Position numbers and translations under genes: made by a program
Source: Bacteroidales bacterium
GTDB lineage: Bacteria > Bacteroidota > Bacteroidia > Bacteroidales > UBA932
Reading direction: 5' to 3'
DNA: 64,000 nt
Assembly: GCA_017630155.1 (NCBI GenBank)
Contig: JAGBVU010000021.1
Span: forward strand, 19,004-83,003
Shown: positions 52,460-59,799 of the stretch, in pieces
Position numbering within the stretch: position 1 is the stretch's first letter
Layout of the letters: each line of letters starts with the position of its first letter
Notes under the pieces: model-generated
What the model saw: the letters and a program-made list of their open reading frames with translations, nothing else
Told to the model about the DNA's origin: nothing
Database searches by the model: none

Positions 52460-53025
52460 TATTCCCTGATGATTTTCACCTCTGAATTGAGGCCGAGTTT
52501 GATTATTGAGGAGGCTTTTCCTGTGGCACCTGCATCCCATGATGGCTGAGCAGTCCAGTCAGCAGCAGATGCAATGGCCTCTGATACATCTTTCAGATGC
52601 ACTGGAGATTTCTCCCCAGAGATGTTTGCTGATGTTGAAACAATCGGCTTGCGGAAGGCTCTCAGGAGCTGGGTGCAGAATTCATTGCCTGAAGGGACGC
52701 GGATGGCAATAGTCCCATCTTCTGCCACCACATTTGCAGCAAGTCCTACTGCTTCGGGGTAGATGATGGTGAGTGGTTTGTCAGTAATCTCAACCAGGGT
52801 GATAGCCATCTCAGGGATCTCTTTCACGTATCGTGCGATCATGTCAAGGTCTCCAGCAAGGACCACAAGGCTTTTGGAGTCTGCCCTCTGTTTGATTTTG
52901 TAGATTTTATCTACAGCTTCAGGGTTTGTGGCGTCGCAACCTATTCCCCAGATAGTATCAGTGGGGTAGAGGATGATTCCACCATTGTTGAGAACTTCTA
53001 CAGCTTTTTTGATTGCCTCTTTCAT
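52459..53025 (-). CDS. tsaC: Threonylcarbamoyl-AMP synthase TsaC/YwlC
   Basis: Makes threonylcarbamoyl-AMP from threonine, bicarbonate and ATP for t6A modification. It has the YrdC/SUA5 domain with GGIILYPTDTIWGIGCDA near residues 15-32, KIKQRADSKSLVVL near 43-56 and the PIVSTSANISGE motif near 127-138. The short form, 188 residues, lacks the Sua5 C-terminal domain. It overlaps the EEP gene by 4 nt and rsmE by 1 nt. Confidence 0.95.
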   Translation of the reverse strand: MKEAIKKAVEVLNNGGIILYPTDTIWGIGCDATNPEAVDKIYKIKQRADSKSLVVLAGDLDMIARYVKEIPEMAITLVEITDKPLTIIYPEAVGLAANVVAEDGTIAIRVPSGNEFCTQLLRAFRKPIVSTSANISGEKSPVHLKDVSEAIASAADWTAQPSWDAGATGKASSIIKLGLNSEVKIIRE

Positions 53026-54107
53026 ATGCTTTTATGTATTTCTGTTATTACGGGGTAATGGTCTGAATATTTGATTTTTGGTGTTACGTGTTTGTCCACC
53101 TGGTATTTTTCGGGAGTTAGTACATAGTCTATCCTCAGGAGTGGCCAAAGGAATGAGTATGTAGAGCTGAACCCTTTTCCTGCTTCCAGAAATGTGTCTT
53201 TGGACACTTTACGGAGTTGCTGGTATGTGTATGACATAGGCGTGTCATTGAAGTCTCCGCATATGATTGACTGGAATTTGCTCTCTTTGATATGGTTGAG
53301 CACTTTGTCCACCTGGTCTGCCCTTTTTATGTTGGATACTTTCATTTTGCTGTGTACCTCTTTTAGTTCATCAGAGATAGTGTGTGTACCGCTCCTGAGT
53401 CGCTTGACAAGTGCAGAGGGGGAGAGACTGAATGATTCGAGGTGATTGTTGTATACCCTGATGGTATCCTTGTGGAAGAGGATGTCTGCGTAGATGGAGA
53501 GGTTTGTGCTCTTCTGGAAGGTTATCTTGCCGCTTGAGACAATGGGCCTTCTGCTGGCAATGAGGTTGCCGAAATAGTAGCCGTCCCTAATTTTTACCAG
53601 GTGGTATTGTTTGTATGGGTGGCTTGGCAGGAACTCTTTGACCAGAGATGGTGAATCGGAGTAGAACTCCTGGAGACACACCACATCCGGATCTTCACTC
53701 AAAATGTATGATGCAACTTGCCTTTTGCACTCCTGCTTGGAGATATTCATCTCTGATGAGGAGAACTGGCCGGTGTTGTATGTCAATATTTTGTATGTCT
53801 GCCCGGTATATGCTGCGTGGTTGTCGTCAAACGATACGAAGTGTCTTAGGAAGAAGAATGATGGGAGCAGGACAACTATCGGGAGCCACGCAGAGGCTGA
53901 CCATCTCACTACAGCCATTGAGAGCAATATGACATTGATTGCGACAATAGGTATGTAGTAGAGCCCAAAGAGGCTGGATACCCACAATTTGGCAGGGTTG
54001 ATGAAGATGGAGATATAAGATATTACCAGGGCTAAAGCAGCAATGGCGACAGCCATCCTGAACAGGTAGCCCATGAAACTTATCTTTTTCCTCTTCTTTT
54101 TTGCCAT
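53022..54107 (-). CDS. Membrane-anchored endonuclease/exonuclease/phosphatase-family protein
   Basis: Three N-terminal hydrophobic segments (about residues 10-30, 36-58, 63-82) tether an EEP domain. Motifs are VVCLQEFYSD near 148 (catalytic Glu), CGDFNDTP near 295 and YSDHYPVIT near 350. The C-terminal domain would face the periplasm if the third segment exits outward. The substrate may be a nucleic acid, a phosphoinositide-like lipid or another phosphodiester; it is not determined. Length is 361 residues. It sits in an operon between rhomboid and tsaC (ATGA overlap with tsaC). Confidence 0.88.
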   Translation of the reverse strand: MAKKKRKKISFMGYLFRMAVAIAALALVISYISIFINPAKLWVSSLFGLYYIPIVAINVILLSMAVVRWSASAWLPIVVLLPSFFFLRHFVSFDDNHAAYTGQTYKILTYNTGQFSSSEMNISKQECKRQVASYILSEDPDVVCLQEFYSDSPSLVKEFLPSHPYKQYHLVKIRDGYYFGNLIASRRPIVSSGKITFQKSTNLSIYADILFHKDTIRVYNNHLESFSLSPSALVKRLRSGTHTISDELKEVHSKMKVSNIKRADQVDKVLNHIKESKFQSIICGDFNDTPMSYTYQQLRKVSKDTFLEAGKGFSSTYSFLWPLLRIDYVLTPEKYQVDKHVTPKIKYSDHYPVITEIHKSI

Positions 54108-54116
54108 ATAGTTCTC

Positions 54117-54800
54117 TTAGTAGTACAGGCGGTTGGTTTTCTTCCAGTAAAGGATTATAATGATGCCGAAGAGCATACCTCCCAGGTGTGCAAAGTGTGC
54201 CACATTGTCGCCTGTATTGCCCATGGCACCAGAGATTCCCGATGTAAATTCAATGATTCCGAATATGAGCACAAACCACTTGGCTTTAAGGGCAATAGGT
54301 GGGAATATCAGTCTCATTATATTGTTCGGGAACATCATTCCGTAGGCAAGAAGGAGTCCGTATATTGCCCCTGATGCTCCGACAGTAGGTGTGAGCATCA
54401 GCATTTTCAGTTTCATCCCTGCATAGGCGTTGCCCGCAGCTATGGCAGCAGTATAACTCTCAGCCTGGAAAAACATCACCAGTTCGTGAAGGAATGCGGC
54501 ACCGAGTCCTGTAACCATATAGTAAAGGAAGAATTTCTTGCTCCCCCAGATATTTTCAAGGAGACTTCCGAAAATATAAAGGGTGTACATATTGAAGAAA
54601 AGGTGCCAGAATCCTCCGTGCATAAACATATGTGTGATGATCTGGTATGGGCTGAACCACTCCGACTCCACATAGTAGAGTGCAAAGTACTTGTACATAA
54701 AGTCCCCTGTAAACATAGTGAACAGGAGCATTATAACATTTATTATAAGCAGGTTCTTGACCACCGGTGGGGTATTAGAACCAAATGAGCTTCCAAACAT
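54117..54800 (-). CDS. Rhomboid-family intramembrane serine protease
   Basis: Six or more hydrophobic segments in 227 residues. The catalytic Ser is in GASGAIYG near residue 144 and the His in NVAHFAHLGGMLFG near 204, with the HMFMHGGFWHLFFNM motif near 57-71. These enzymes cleave membrane segments of other proteins; substrates cannot be predicted. It lies 3 nt after mutL, and the EEP gene starts 9 nt downstream. Confidence 0.93.
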   Translation of the reverse strand: MFGSSFGSNTPPVVKNLLIINVIMLLFTMFTGDFMYKYFALYYVESEWFSPYQIITHMFMHGGFWHLFFNMYTLYIFGSLLENIWGSKKFFLYYMVTGLGAAFLHELVMFFQAESYTAAIAAGNAYAGMKLKMLMLTPTVGASGAIYGLLLAYGMMFPNNIMRLIFPPIALKAKWFVLIFGIIEFTSGISGAMGNTGDNVAHFAHLGGMLFGIIIILYWKKTNRLYY

Positions 54801-54803
54801 ATT

Positions 54804-56615
54804 CTATAATTTCTTATCTAAATCGTCTGTGGTTATAATTGTCATACACGCTCTGCCATCCGGAGTCCTGTCCGGCTCTGTGCAGGCAAATAAAGAGTCT
54901 ATCAACAATTGTGCCTCCAGGTTGCTCAGTTGGAGTGCTGCCCCTTTTGCCCCAGATCTGGCGAGAGACAAGGCTACATCGTGCCTTCCGTCTGCCCTTG
55001 TCAGGGCATCCCTTCCAAAGTCGGAGAGCAGTATAATAAGCTCGTCGATGCTGTTTCTTACAGATGGGATATCTGTAGAATACCCTCCAGGAAGGCCATT
55101 GACCGAGATCTCAGTAGGGGATACAAATGATATGTCAAAGCCTATTTTGTGGAGCAGGTCCTGCGATTCCTCCAACAGGGAATAGGATATGGCATCCATT
55201 TCGAGCGTGGTAGGGAAGAGGGTTTCCTGTGCCAGAGGGGTACAATCATCCAGAGATCTGATGTATCTCTCATAGAGGATGCGCTCCTTGGCTCTGGAAA
55301 TATGGATCAGCAGCAACCCCGATTTGACTGTGGTAATGAGATATTTGCCCTGCACCTGGAGTATGTTGCGTGTTTGGGCTATTTTCTCTTCAAAGACCTC
55401 CCCATAACCCTCTACCTCGGGCTCACTTTTAGGGGTGTAGCTCTGTATTGTCCCTCCGTACATCGGATGGTCATTAGTATTGATAGGGGTGGAACCCTTC
55501 ATCGGAATGGTGTCAAAAGGGTTGAACAGGGGATCAAAATCGATCTTTGGGGGTGGTGTGTAGACGTTTGGCTTTTGTGGAACCGGAATCTCCGGAGCCC
55601 CCTCCATGTCGAAATCGATACTGGGGCCGAGCGAGTTCATTCCGAGTGACTCCCTGACTGCCGCATTGAGAATCTGGAACACCATCGAATCATCCTCAAA
55701 CTTTATTTCGGTCTTGGCAGGGTGGATATTGACATCGATGTTCTCCGGATTTGTCTCGAAAAATATGAAATAGGATGGGCTGTACCCCTCAGGAACGAGC
55801 TTTTCATAACCTTTCATAATGGCTTTATGAAGGTATGGGGATTTGAAGTAGCGTCCGTTTGCAAAAAAGTACTGGTGGGCAGCATTCTTTCTGGCCCCCT
55901 CCGGTGTTCCTATGAACCCGGAGATTGACACTACGGAGGTGTCTGTCCTCATATCGACAAGTTCTTTGGCAAGCTCCTTGCCTGAAATCTCCAGAATCCT
56001 CTGTTTGACACTCTTTGCCCCTTTGAGGTTGAAAACATCTTTTTTGTTGTGTACAAGCCTCATAGATACCTCATAATGGCATAGTGCTACGCGGCAGAAT
56101 TCTGCTACAATCTGTCTCAGCTCGGCAGCATCTGTCTTGAGGAATTTCCTTCTGGCGGGGACATTATAGAAAATGTTCCTTACCGATATATTGGTCCCTT
56201 CAGGGCAGGATGTAGCCTCCTGGGATACAAGTCCCGATTCTGCATAGACAACCTCTGTTCCTAACTCTTCTCCCCTTTTTCTTGTTTTCAGGGAGACCTC
56301 AGAGACGGCGGCGATGGATGGAAGTGCTTCCCCCCTGAATCCATAGGTGAGGATAGATTGCAAATCCTCTGCAGAGGCAATCTTGGATGTGGCGTGACGG
56401 GTGAAGCAGAGTCTTGCATCCTCTTCAGACATACCGCATCCGTCATCTATTACCTGAATGAGTGTGCGACCGGAGTCGCTGATGACCACTGTGATGTTCT
56501 CGGCACCGGCATCCACGCTGTTCTCCATCAGCTCCTTTACTACAGAGGCAGGTCTCTGGACCACCTCTCCAGCTGCGATGAGATTGGATATATGTGACGG
56601 GAGTACTTTCAGCAT
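54804..56615 (-). CDS. mutL: DNA mismatch repair protein MutL
   Basis: GHKL ATPase that couples MutS recognition to strand removal. Its N-terminus has IAAGEVVQRPASVVKELMENSVDAGA (Asn-box) at residues about 12-37, DDGCGM near 57, and GFRGEALPSI near 93. A proline-rich linker (about 335-400) joins the C-terminal dimerisation domain. The DMHAxxER-type endonuclease motif of many MutL proteins appears degraded: the corresponding position reads ISRAKERILYE. So this protein may lack the metal-dependent nuclease, though alignment is needed. Length is 603 residues. It starts 3 nt after the small membrane protein gene. Confidence 0.95.
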   Translation of the reverse strand: MLKVLPSHISNLIAAGEVVQRPASVVKELMENSVDAGAENITVVISDSGRTLIQVIDDGCGMSEEDARLCFTRHATSKIASAEDLQSILTYGFRGEALPSIAAVSEVSLKTRKRGEELGTEVVYAESGLVSQEATSCPEGTNISVRNIFYNVPARRKFLKTDAAELRQIVAEFCRVALCHYEVSMRLVHNKKDVFNLKGAKSVKQRILEISGKELAKELVDMRTDTSVVSISGFIGTPEGARKNAAHQYFFANGRYFKSPYLHKAIMKGYEKLVPEGYSPSYFIFFETNPENIDVNIHPAKTEIKFEDDSMVFQILNAAVRESLGMNSLGPSIDFDMEGAPEIPVPQKPNVYTPPPKIDFDPLFNPFDTIPMKGSTPINTNDHPMYGGTIQSYTPKSEPEVEGYGEVFEEKIAQTRNILQVQGKYLITTVKSGLLLIHISRAKERILYERYIRSLDDCTPLAQETLFPTTLEMDAISYSLLEESQDLLHKIGFDISFVSPTEISVNGLPGGYSTDIPSVRNSIDELIILLSDFGRDALTRADGRHDVALSLARSGAKGAALQLSNLEAQLLIDSLFACTEPDRTPDGRACMTIITTDDLDKKL

Positions 56616-56618
56616 ATT

Positions 56619-56951
56619 TTAGAGTACATTCATAAACCAACCGAAGTAGTTGGCAAAGTAGTAAATCAAAACGAATAGGATGACCATAGAGATAAGGGCT
56701 ACTATCTTGCTCAGACTTGAAGACATGGAGTGACGTTTGTTGTTCTCCATATTCTCACGGATTTTGCCCCTGATATTCCTTCCGGGGATATATCTCTCGT
56801 TTTTCCACTCTCTCCCCTCTTTCTCTGCCTTCTCTTTCTCTATGGCGTCAAGCCTCTCCTGCATACGCTCCTTCCTCTCATCATAATAAATGGGGGTGTA
56901 GTTGAAAACTCTATGTTTGGGTGTCTTGAAAAAACTTAATCTGATTCCCAT
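56619..56951 (-). CDS. Small single-pass membrane protein upstream of mutL
   Basis: 110 residues: a basic and charged N-terminal region (YDERKERMQERLDAIEKEKAEKEG looks helical) and one C-terminal hydrophobic segment (about 83-105, IVALISMVILFVLIYYFANYF). It is probably a tail-anchored inner-membrane protein. I do not recognise a family. It heads the mutL-rhomboid-EEP-tsaC-rsmE operon and has a promoter 30 nt upstream. Confidence 0.7.
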   Translation of the reverse strand: MGIRLSFFKTPKHRVFNYTPIYYDERKERMQERLDAIEKEKAEKEGREWKNERYIPGRNIRGKIRENMENNKRHSMSSSLSKIVALISMVILFVLIYYFANYFGWFMNVL

Positions 56952-56981
56952 AATCTCAATTCTTAATAGGGGTTAAACATA

Positions 56982-56989
56982 CAAAGATA
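56982..56989 (-). promoter_or_regulatory. Candidate -7 element for the mutL operon
   Basis: On the minus strand TATCTTTG matches TAnnTTTG and ends 30 nt before the ATG at 56951. It is 11 bp from the divergent ispF element. Confidence 0.5.
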
Positions 56990-57000
56990 ACAATTTTTAG

Positions 57001-57008
57001 TATTTTTG
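57001..57008 (+). promoter_or_regulatory. Candidate -7 element for ispF
   Basis: TATTTTTG ends 18 nt before the ATG at 57027. It overlaps the alternative TTG start at 57006, which is therefore rejected. Confidence 0.5.
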
Positions 57009-57026
57009 CCCTACAATAGATTTGAT

Positions 57027-57506
57027 ATGGACATAAGAGTAGGTAACGGATATGATGTACACCAGCTGGCTGATGGTCTCAGACTTGTTATTGGTGGTGT
57101 GGAGATAGAGCACACAAAGGGGTGCGTAGCCCATTCGGATGGGGATGTGGCCATTCACGCACTCTGTGATGCTATCCTCGGTTCACTGGCGCTTGGTGAT
57201 ATAGGCAAACATTTTCCTGACACATCTTCAGAGTTCAAAGGGATTGACAGTAAGATCCTTTTGGCCAGAGTGATGGAACTTGTATGGGAGAGGGGATATG
57301 TGCTTGGCAATGCTGATATTACTATTGCAGCCCAAAAGCCCAAGATGGCCCCCCACCTCCTAAATATGAGGGAGACTATGGCGGCCATTATGAAAGTGGA
57401 TACTGATAGAGTTTCTGTCAAGGCGACCACCACTGAAAAGCTCGGTTTTGTGGGTCGCGAAGAGGGAATTGAGGTTTGGGCAAGTGTGATTGTGTTAAAA
57501 AAGTAG
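57027..57506 (+). CDS. ispF: 2-C-methyl-D-erythritol 2,4-cyclodiphosphate synthase IspF
   Basis: Cyclises CDP-ME2P in the MEP isoprenoid pathway. Zinc ligands Asp10 and His12 (GYDVHQL) and the HSDGDVAIHALCDAILG block near 38-54 are present, and the C-terminus has VKATTTEKLGFVGREEGI. The ATG at 57027 gives 159 residues, the family's usual size. It is followed by the tRNA pair under a separate promoter. ispD is at 10.7 kb. Confidence 0.96.
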   Translation: MDIRVGNGYDVHQLADGLRLVIGGVEIEHTKGCVAHSDGDVAIHALCDAILGSLALGDIGKHFPDTSSEFKGIDSKILLARVMELVWERGYVLGNADITIAAQKPKMAPHLLNMRETMAAIMKVDTDRVSVKATTTEKLGFVGREEGIEVWASVIVLKK

Positions 57507-57512
57507 AAAATT

Positions 57513-57542
57513 TTTGTTTTTTATAAAATATTCATACCTTTG
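57513..57542 (+). promoter_or_regulatory. Promoter of the tRNA-Gln/tRNA-Met transcript
   Basis: TTTG (57513-57516), an 18-nt spacer and TACCTTTG (57535-57542) lie 28 nt before tRNA-Gln. A small CTCCCTT/AAGGGAG hairpin (57545-57563) in the leader may help 5' processing. Confidence 0.6.
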
Positions 57543-57569
57543 CACTCCCTTAAGAAAAGGGAGAACCAT

Positions 57570-57643
57570 TGAGATATGGTGTAATGGCAGCACGACAGAT
57601 TCTGGCTCTGTAAATCTAGGTTCGACTCCTGGTATCTCAACCA
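57570..57643 (+). tRNA. tRNA-Gln (anticodon CTG)
   Basis: The 7-bp acceptor stem TGAGATA/TATCTCA, an anticodon stem ACAGA/TCTGT with loop TTCTGGC (anticodon CTG), and a T-arm CTAGG/CCTGG closing TTCGACT are all present. Discriminator A and an encoded CCA (57641-57643) follow. It shares a transcript with tRNA-Met 18 nt downstream. Confidence 0.92.
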
Positions 57644-57661
57644 AGAACTTTGAAATAAGAT

Positions 57662-57735
57662 GGCGAGGTAGCTCAGTTGGTTAGAGCGCATGATTCATAA
57701 TCATGAGGTCCCCAGTTCAATCCTGGGCCTCGCTA
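57662..57735 (+). tRNA. tRNA-Met (anticodon CAT)
   Basis: Acceptor stem GGCGAGG/CCTCGCT, anticodon stem CATGA/TCATG with loop TTCATAA, and T-stem CCCAG/CTGGG are all present. CCA is not encoded (ACTGG follows), unlike tRNA-Gln. The Watson-Crick acceptor end suggests an elongator, but an Ile2 (lysidine-modified CAT) tRNA is not excluded. Its last 17 bp are repeated at 57902-57918. Confidence 0.9.
57719..57735 (+). repeat. 17-bp direct repeat, copy 1 (3' end of tRNA-Met; candidate attachment site)
   Basis: AATCCTGGGCCTCGCTA is the T-loop/acceptor 3' end of tRNA-Met. An exact copy lies at 57902-57918. tRNA 3' ends of this length are the usual core sites for tyrosine-recombinase integration. Confidence 0.75.
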
Positions 57736-57743
57736 CTGGAAGG

Positions 57744-57776
57744 AAGCACTGCAAACGAAGTTTGCGGTGCTTTTTT
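57744..57776 (+). terminator. Terminator of the tRNA transcript
   Basis: AAGCAC...GTGCTT with inner stem GCAAAC/GTTTGC is followed by TTTTTT. It lies 9 nt after tRNA-Met and forms the left half of the large inverted repeat. Confidence 0.8.
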
Positions 57777-57820
57777 GTTATGGAAGGGCAGAGAGCTTGC
57801 TCTCATGGCCCTTCCATAAC

Positions 57821-57852
57821 AAAAAAGCAGCGGACCCCGGTCCGCGGTGCTT
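57821..57852 (-). terminator. Opposed terminator-like hairpin (right half of the inverted repeat)
   Basis: On the minus strand AAGCACCGCGGAC...GTCCGCTGCTTTTTT has the same frame as the tRNA terminator with a different inner stem. No minus-strand gene immediately upstream needs it, which is odd. Confidence 0.6.
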
Positions 57853-57901
57853 CCATCCAGTAAAGATCAATAGAGGCCGTTCCAGGAATGCCGGAGGCCA
57901 A

Positions 57902-57918
57902 ATCCTGGGCCTCGCTAT
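57902..57918 (+). repeat. 17-bp direct repeat, copy 2 (duplicated tRNA-Met 3' end; candidate attachment site)
   Basis: Exact copy of 57719-57735, 183 bp downstream, again followed by a hairpin of the AAGCAC...GTGCTTTTT type. It probably marks an old or current boundary of inserted DNA; the AT-rich operon begins beyond it. Confidence 0.75.
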
Positions 57919-57928
57919 TTGAAAATAA

Positions 57929-57961
57929 AGCACTTACGAAATTTTCGTGAGTGCTTTTTCC
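57929..57961 (+). terminator. Third AAGCAC-type terminator
   Basis: AAGCACT (57929-57935) pairs with AGTGCTT (57951-57957), with the inner stem extended by ACGAA/TTCGT, followed by TTTTT. It stands behind the second tRNA 3'-end copy as the first terminator stands behind the real tRNA. Confidence 0.75.
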
Positions 57962-58004
57962 TTCTTGGGAACACAAACTATTTTATTTTTCAGTTTTTCG
58001 GATT

Positions 58005-58036
58005 TTGTCGGATCTATCACATTTTGCCTACATTTG
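58005..58036 (+). promoter_or_regulatory. Promoter of the ABC-3C operon
   Basis: TTTG (58005-58008), a 20-nt spacer and TACATTTG (58029-58036) form a full Bacteroidetes promoter, about 97 nt before the first ATG. A second -7 match, TAAATTTG (58092-58099), lies nearer the gene (34 nt) and may be an alternative start. Confidence 0.55.
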
Positions 58037-58133
58037 CACAACTGTAAAATAAATATCTATCCACCTATATATCAGATACAAATAAAAAACTTAAATTTGC
58101 AAAGTCAACGTGTTAAATTAGCGATTCAGTAAA

Positions 58134-59309
58134 ATGGCAGTATCTGATTTCTCAGCCAAGGAGCCAGCCTTAGGTTACCACTATCAAATATTGCATGGCT
58201 TATATCTCCTTCTCAAACAAGGCGGTAATGCATCTTCGCTCTTTACCCTCGAGTCTTTAGACGACATCACTATTGATGGCATAGATACTCTTTCTCTTTA
58301 TCAAACAAAACTACACATTAATCATAGTACAACACTAAGTGAACGTAGTAGCGACTTGTGGAAAACAATACGTGTATGGAGTGAAGGTATTTTAGACGGA
58401 ACATTATCTACGGACACAACCTTCTTTCATCTAGTTACCACCCAAAACATCTCAAACGGGACTTTCCTTGAAAAAATGAAACCAGGTAAAAAACGAGATA
58501 TTAAGGCCATTGTCAAGCACATGACTGAAATCGCCTCAGAAGTAAGTAATGCAACAAATTGTCTGGCCTACAGAGCGTTCAATCTTTTATCCGACACTCA
58601 AAAGGAAGCATTAATAAAAAACATCTATATTTTAGATGCCTCATTAGACACAGGCGAAACTATTAAAAAATTAAAGGAAGATTTAAGGTTATCTGCACCG
58701 CCCGATAAATTGGAGATATTTTTTGATGAATTAATTGGATGGTGGTTCATTCAATGTATTGAAATTTTACAAAATAAGTCAGATTATATTTCATATAGAC
58801 AATTACATATTAAAATTCAAAACATACGCGATAAATACAAGTTAGACAACCTTCCGGATGACTTTCCAAATTCAATTGAAATAACTGATGATGAATTAAC
58901 ACACTGTCAAAAAGATGTCTTCGTAAAACAACTAACATTAGTTGGGGTAGGGAATGAGGCAAAAAGAATCGCAATCAGCGATTATAAGAGAGCATATAGC
59001 CAGAGATCAAAATGGGTGCGAGAAGGCCTTGTTATAGCGGATGAATTGGCCACATACGACTCACGCATCCACGAAGACTGGGAAAGGGCATTTACTTTTC
59101 TTAAAGATGATACTGCTAATAGTACTGAGGAGGAAAAAATAACAAAAGGAAGAACCTTCTATCGCTCACATTACAGTAAAGATTCAAATATAAAATTCAG
59201 AGAATCATTTCAACCAGCATATTTAGAGAAAGGCAGCATTCATATGCTATCTGACCTAAAACGTCTAGGGTGGCATCCTGATTTTGAAATCAAAATTAAT
59301 GAAGAATGA
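58134..59309 (+). CDS. ABC-3C system effector: nuclease-like N-terminus with ABC-3C C-terminal domain
   Basis: Residues about 10-65 resemble DUF4297/Cap4-type PD-(D/E)xK nucleases: GYHYQ (14-18), Glu40 in TLESLDDI with Asp43/Asp44, and Gln57-Thr-Lys59 in LYQTKLH. The middle is helical. The C-terminus (about 300-391) matches the conserved tail of ABC-three-component proteins: RSKWVREGLV, then FYRSHYSKDS, and HMLSDLKRLGWHPDFE at the end. Length is 391 residues. It is the first gene of the operon, and the next gene overlaps by 4 nt. It is presumably the DNA-cleaving effector; activity is inferred from motifs only. Confidence 0.75.
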   Translation: MAVSDFSAKEPALGYHYQILHGLYLLLKQGGNASSLFTLESLDDITIDGIDTLSLYQTKLHINHSTTLSERSSDLWKTIRVWSEGILDGTLSTDTTFFHLVTTQNISNGTFLEKMKPGKKRDIKAIVKHMTEIASEVSNATNCLAYRAFNLLSDTQKEALIKNIYILDASLDTGETIKKLKEDLRLSAPPDKLEIFFDELIGWWFIQCIEILQNKSDYISYRQLHIKIQNIRDKYKLDNLPDDFPNSIEITDDELTHCQKDVFVKQLTLVGVGNEAKRIAISDYKRAYSQRSKWVREGLVIADELATYDSRIHEDWERAFTFLKDDTANSTEEEKITKGRTFYRSHYSKDSNIKFRESFQPAYLEKGSIHMLSDLKRLGWHPDFEIKINEE

Positions 59310-59797
59310 AAAAATGGAATCAACGCTCAATTATTGATGCCAGCATCTTAAATCCAGCATTTTGCAGCATCTTACTATACTGCACGATTAAAGAACACAA
59401 CAATGCTTCGAATAAGCCTGGTTTTGATTATCCGCTTATATACATAGTACTGCCATTACTATTATCAACAAAAACATTAGAAACTTTCCCTAAAACAATT
59501 GCAACTAAACTTCTAAATTGGTGTATTGTAAATGAACATCTATTAATTGAGTTTCCTAATAGAGTTAAAGAGTTAAAAGAGTACACAAATGAAGCACTTA
59601 TGTTTTCTATATCACGTAAACACATAATACTAAATAGCGATGGAAGTTTAGAAGCTAACCCAAGCATTTCATTTAGGAAAGTTCCTTTAAGCCCCGAAAA
59701 TGAATTCCTTATGAAACAGGCGCGATTTCTAGGTAAATGGCTACACAGAGCGGGTGACACAGCAACAATATTCTCTTTATTAAAATTAAGACCCTAA
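59306..59797 (+). CDS. ABC-3C system middle component
   Basis: 163 residues, mostly helical, starting in an ATGA overlap with the effector gene. The C-terminal motif (ARFLGKWLHRAGDTATIFSL followed by LKLRP) is the hallmark of three-component ABC system middle components. The N-terminal NPAFCSILLYCTIKEH also fits that family. It lies between effector and ATPase, the family's typical place, and is thought to bridge them. No enzymatic motif is visible. Confidence 0.85.
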   Translation: MKKWNQRSIIDASILNPAFCSILLYCTIKEHNNASNKPGFDYPLIYIVLPLLLSTKTLETFPKTIATKLLNWCIVNEHLLIEFPNRVKELKEYTNEALMFSISRKHIILNSDGSLEANPSISFRKVPLSPENEFLMKQARFLGKWLHRAGDTATIFSLLKLRP

Positions 59798-59799
59798 AT

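Larger units (their letters stand above)
57735..57861. repeat. Nested 127-bp inverted repeat containing two opposed terminator-like hairpins
   Basis: Arms of about 54 nt (57735-57789 and 57808-57861) are reverse complements except for single changes and a variable inner hairpin. They share ACTGGA/T-GGAAGCAC at the outer end and TGCTTTTTTGTTATGGAAGG at the inner end. The left inner hairpin is GCAAAC-GAA-GTTTGC; the right is GCGGAC-CCCG-GTCCGC. The centre is GAGAG-CTTG-CTCTC. It begins exactly at the last base of tRNA-Met. It could be an opposed terminator pair, a MITE-like unit, or part of an integration boundary. Confidence 0.75.

Noticed and set aside
57736..57901. The DNA between the two 17-bp repeats as a complete mobile element
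   Set aside because: At under 200 bp it has no gene. It is more likely a remnant or regulatory palindrome than an autonomous element.
57736..57961. CRISPR-like array suggested by repeated hairpins
   Set aside because: There are only three hairpins, one is inverted, the inner sequences differ, there is no regular spacing and no cas genes are present.
57947..58132. 61-residue plus-strand frame before the ABC-3C operon
   Set aside because: It begins inside the third terminator hairpin and covers the two candidate promoter elements. The sequence is low-complexity hydrophobic.
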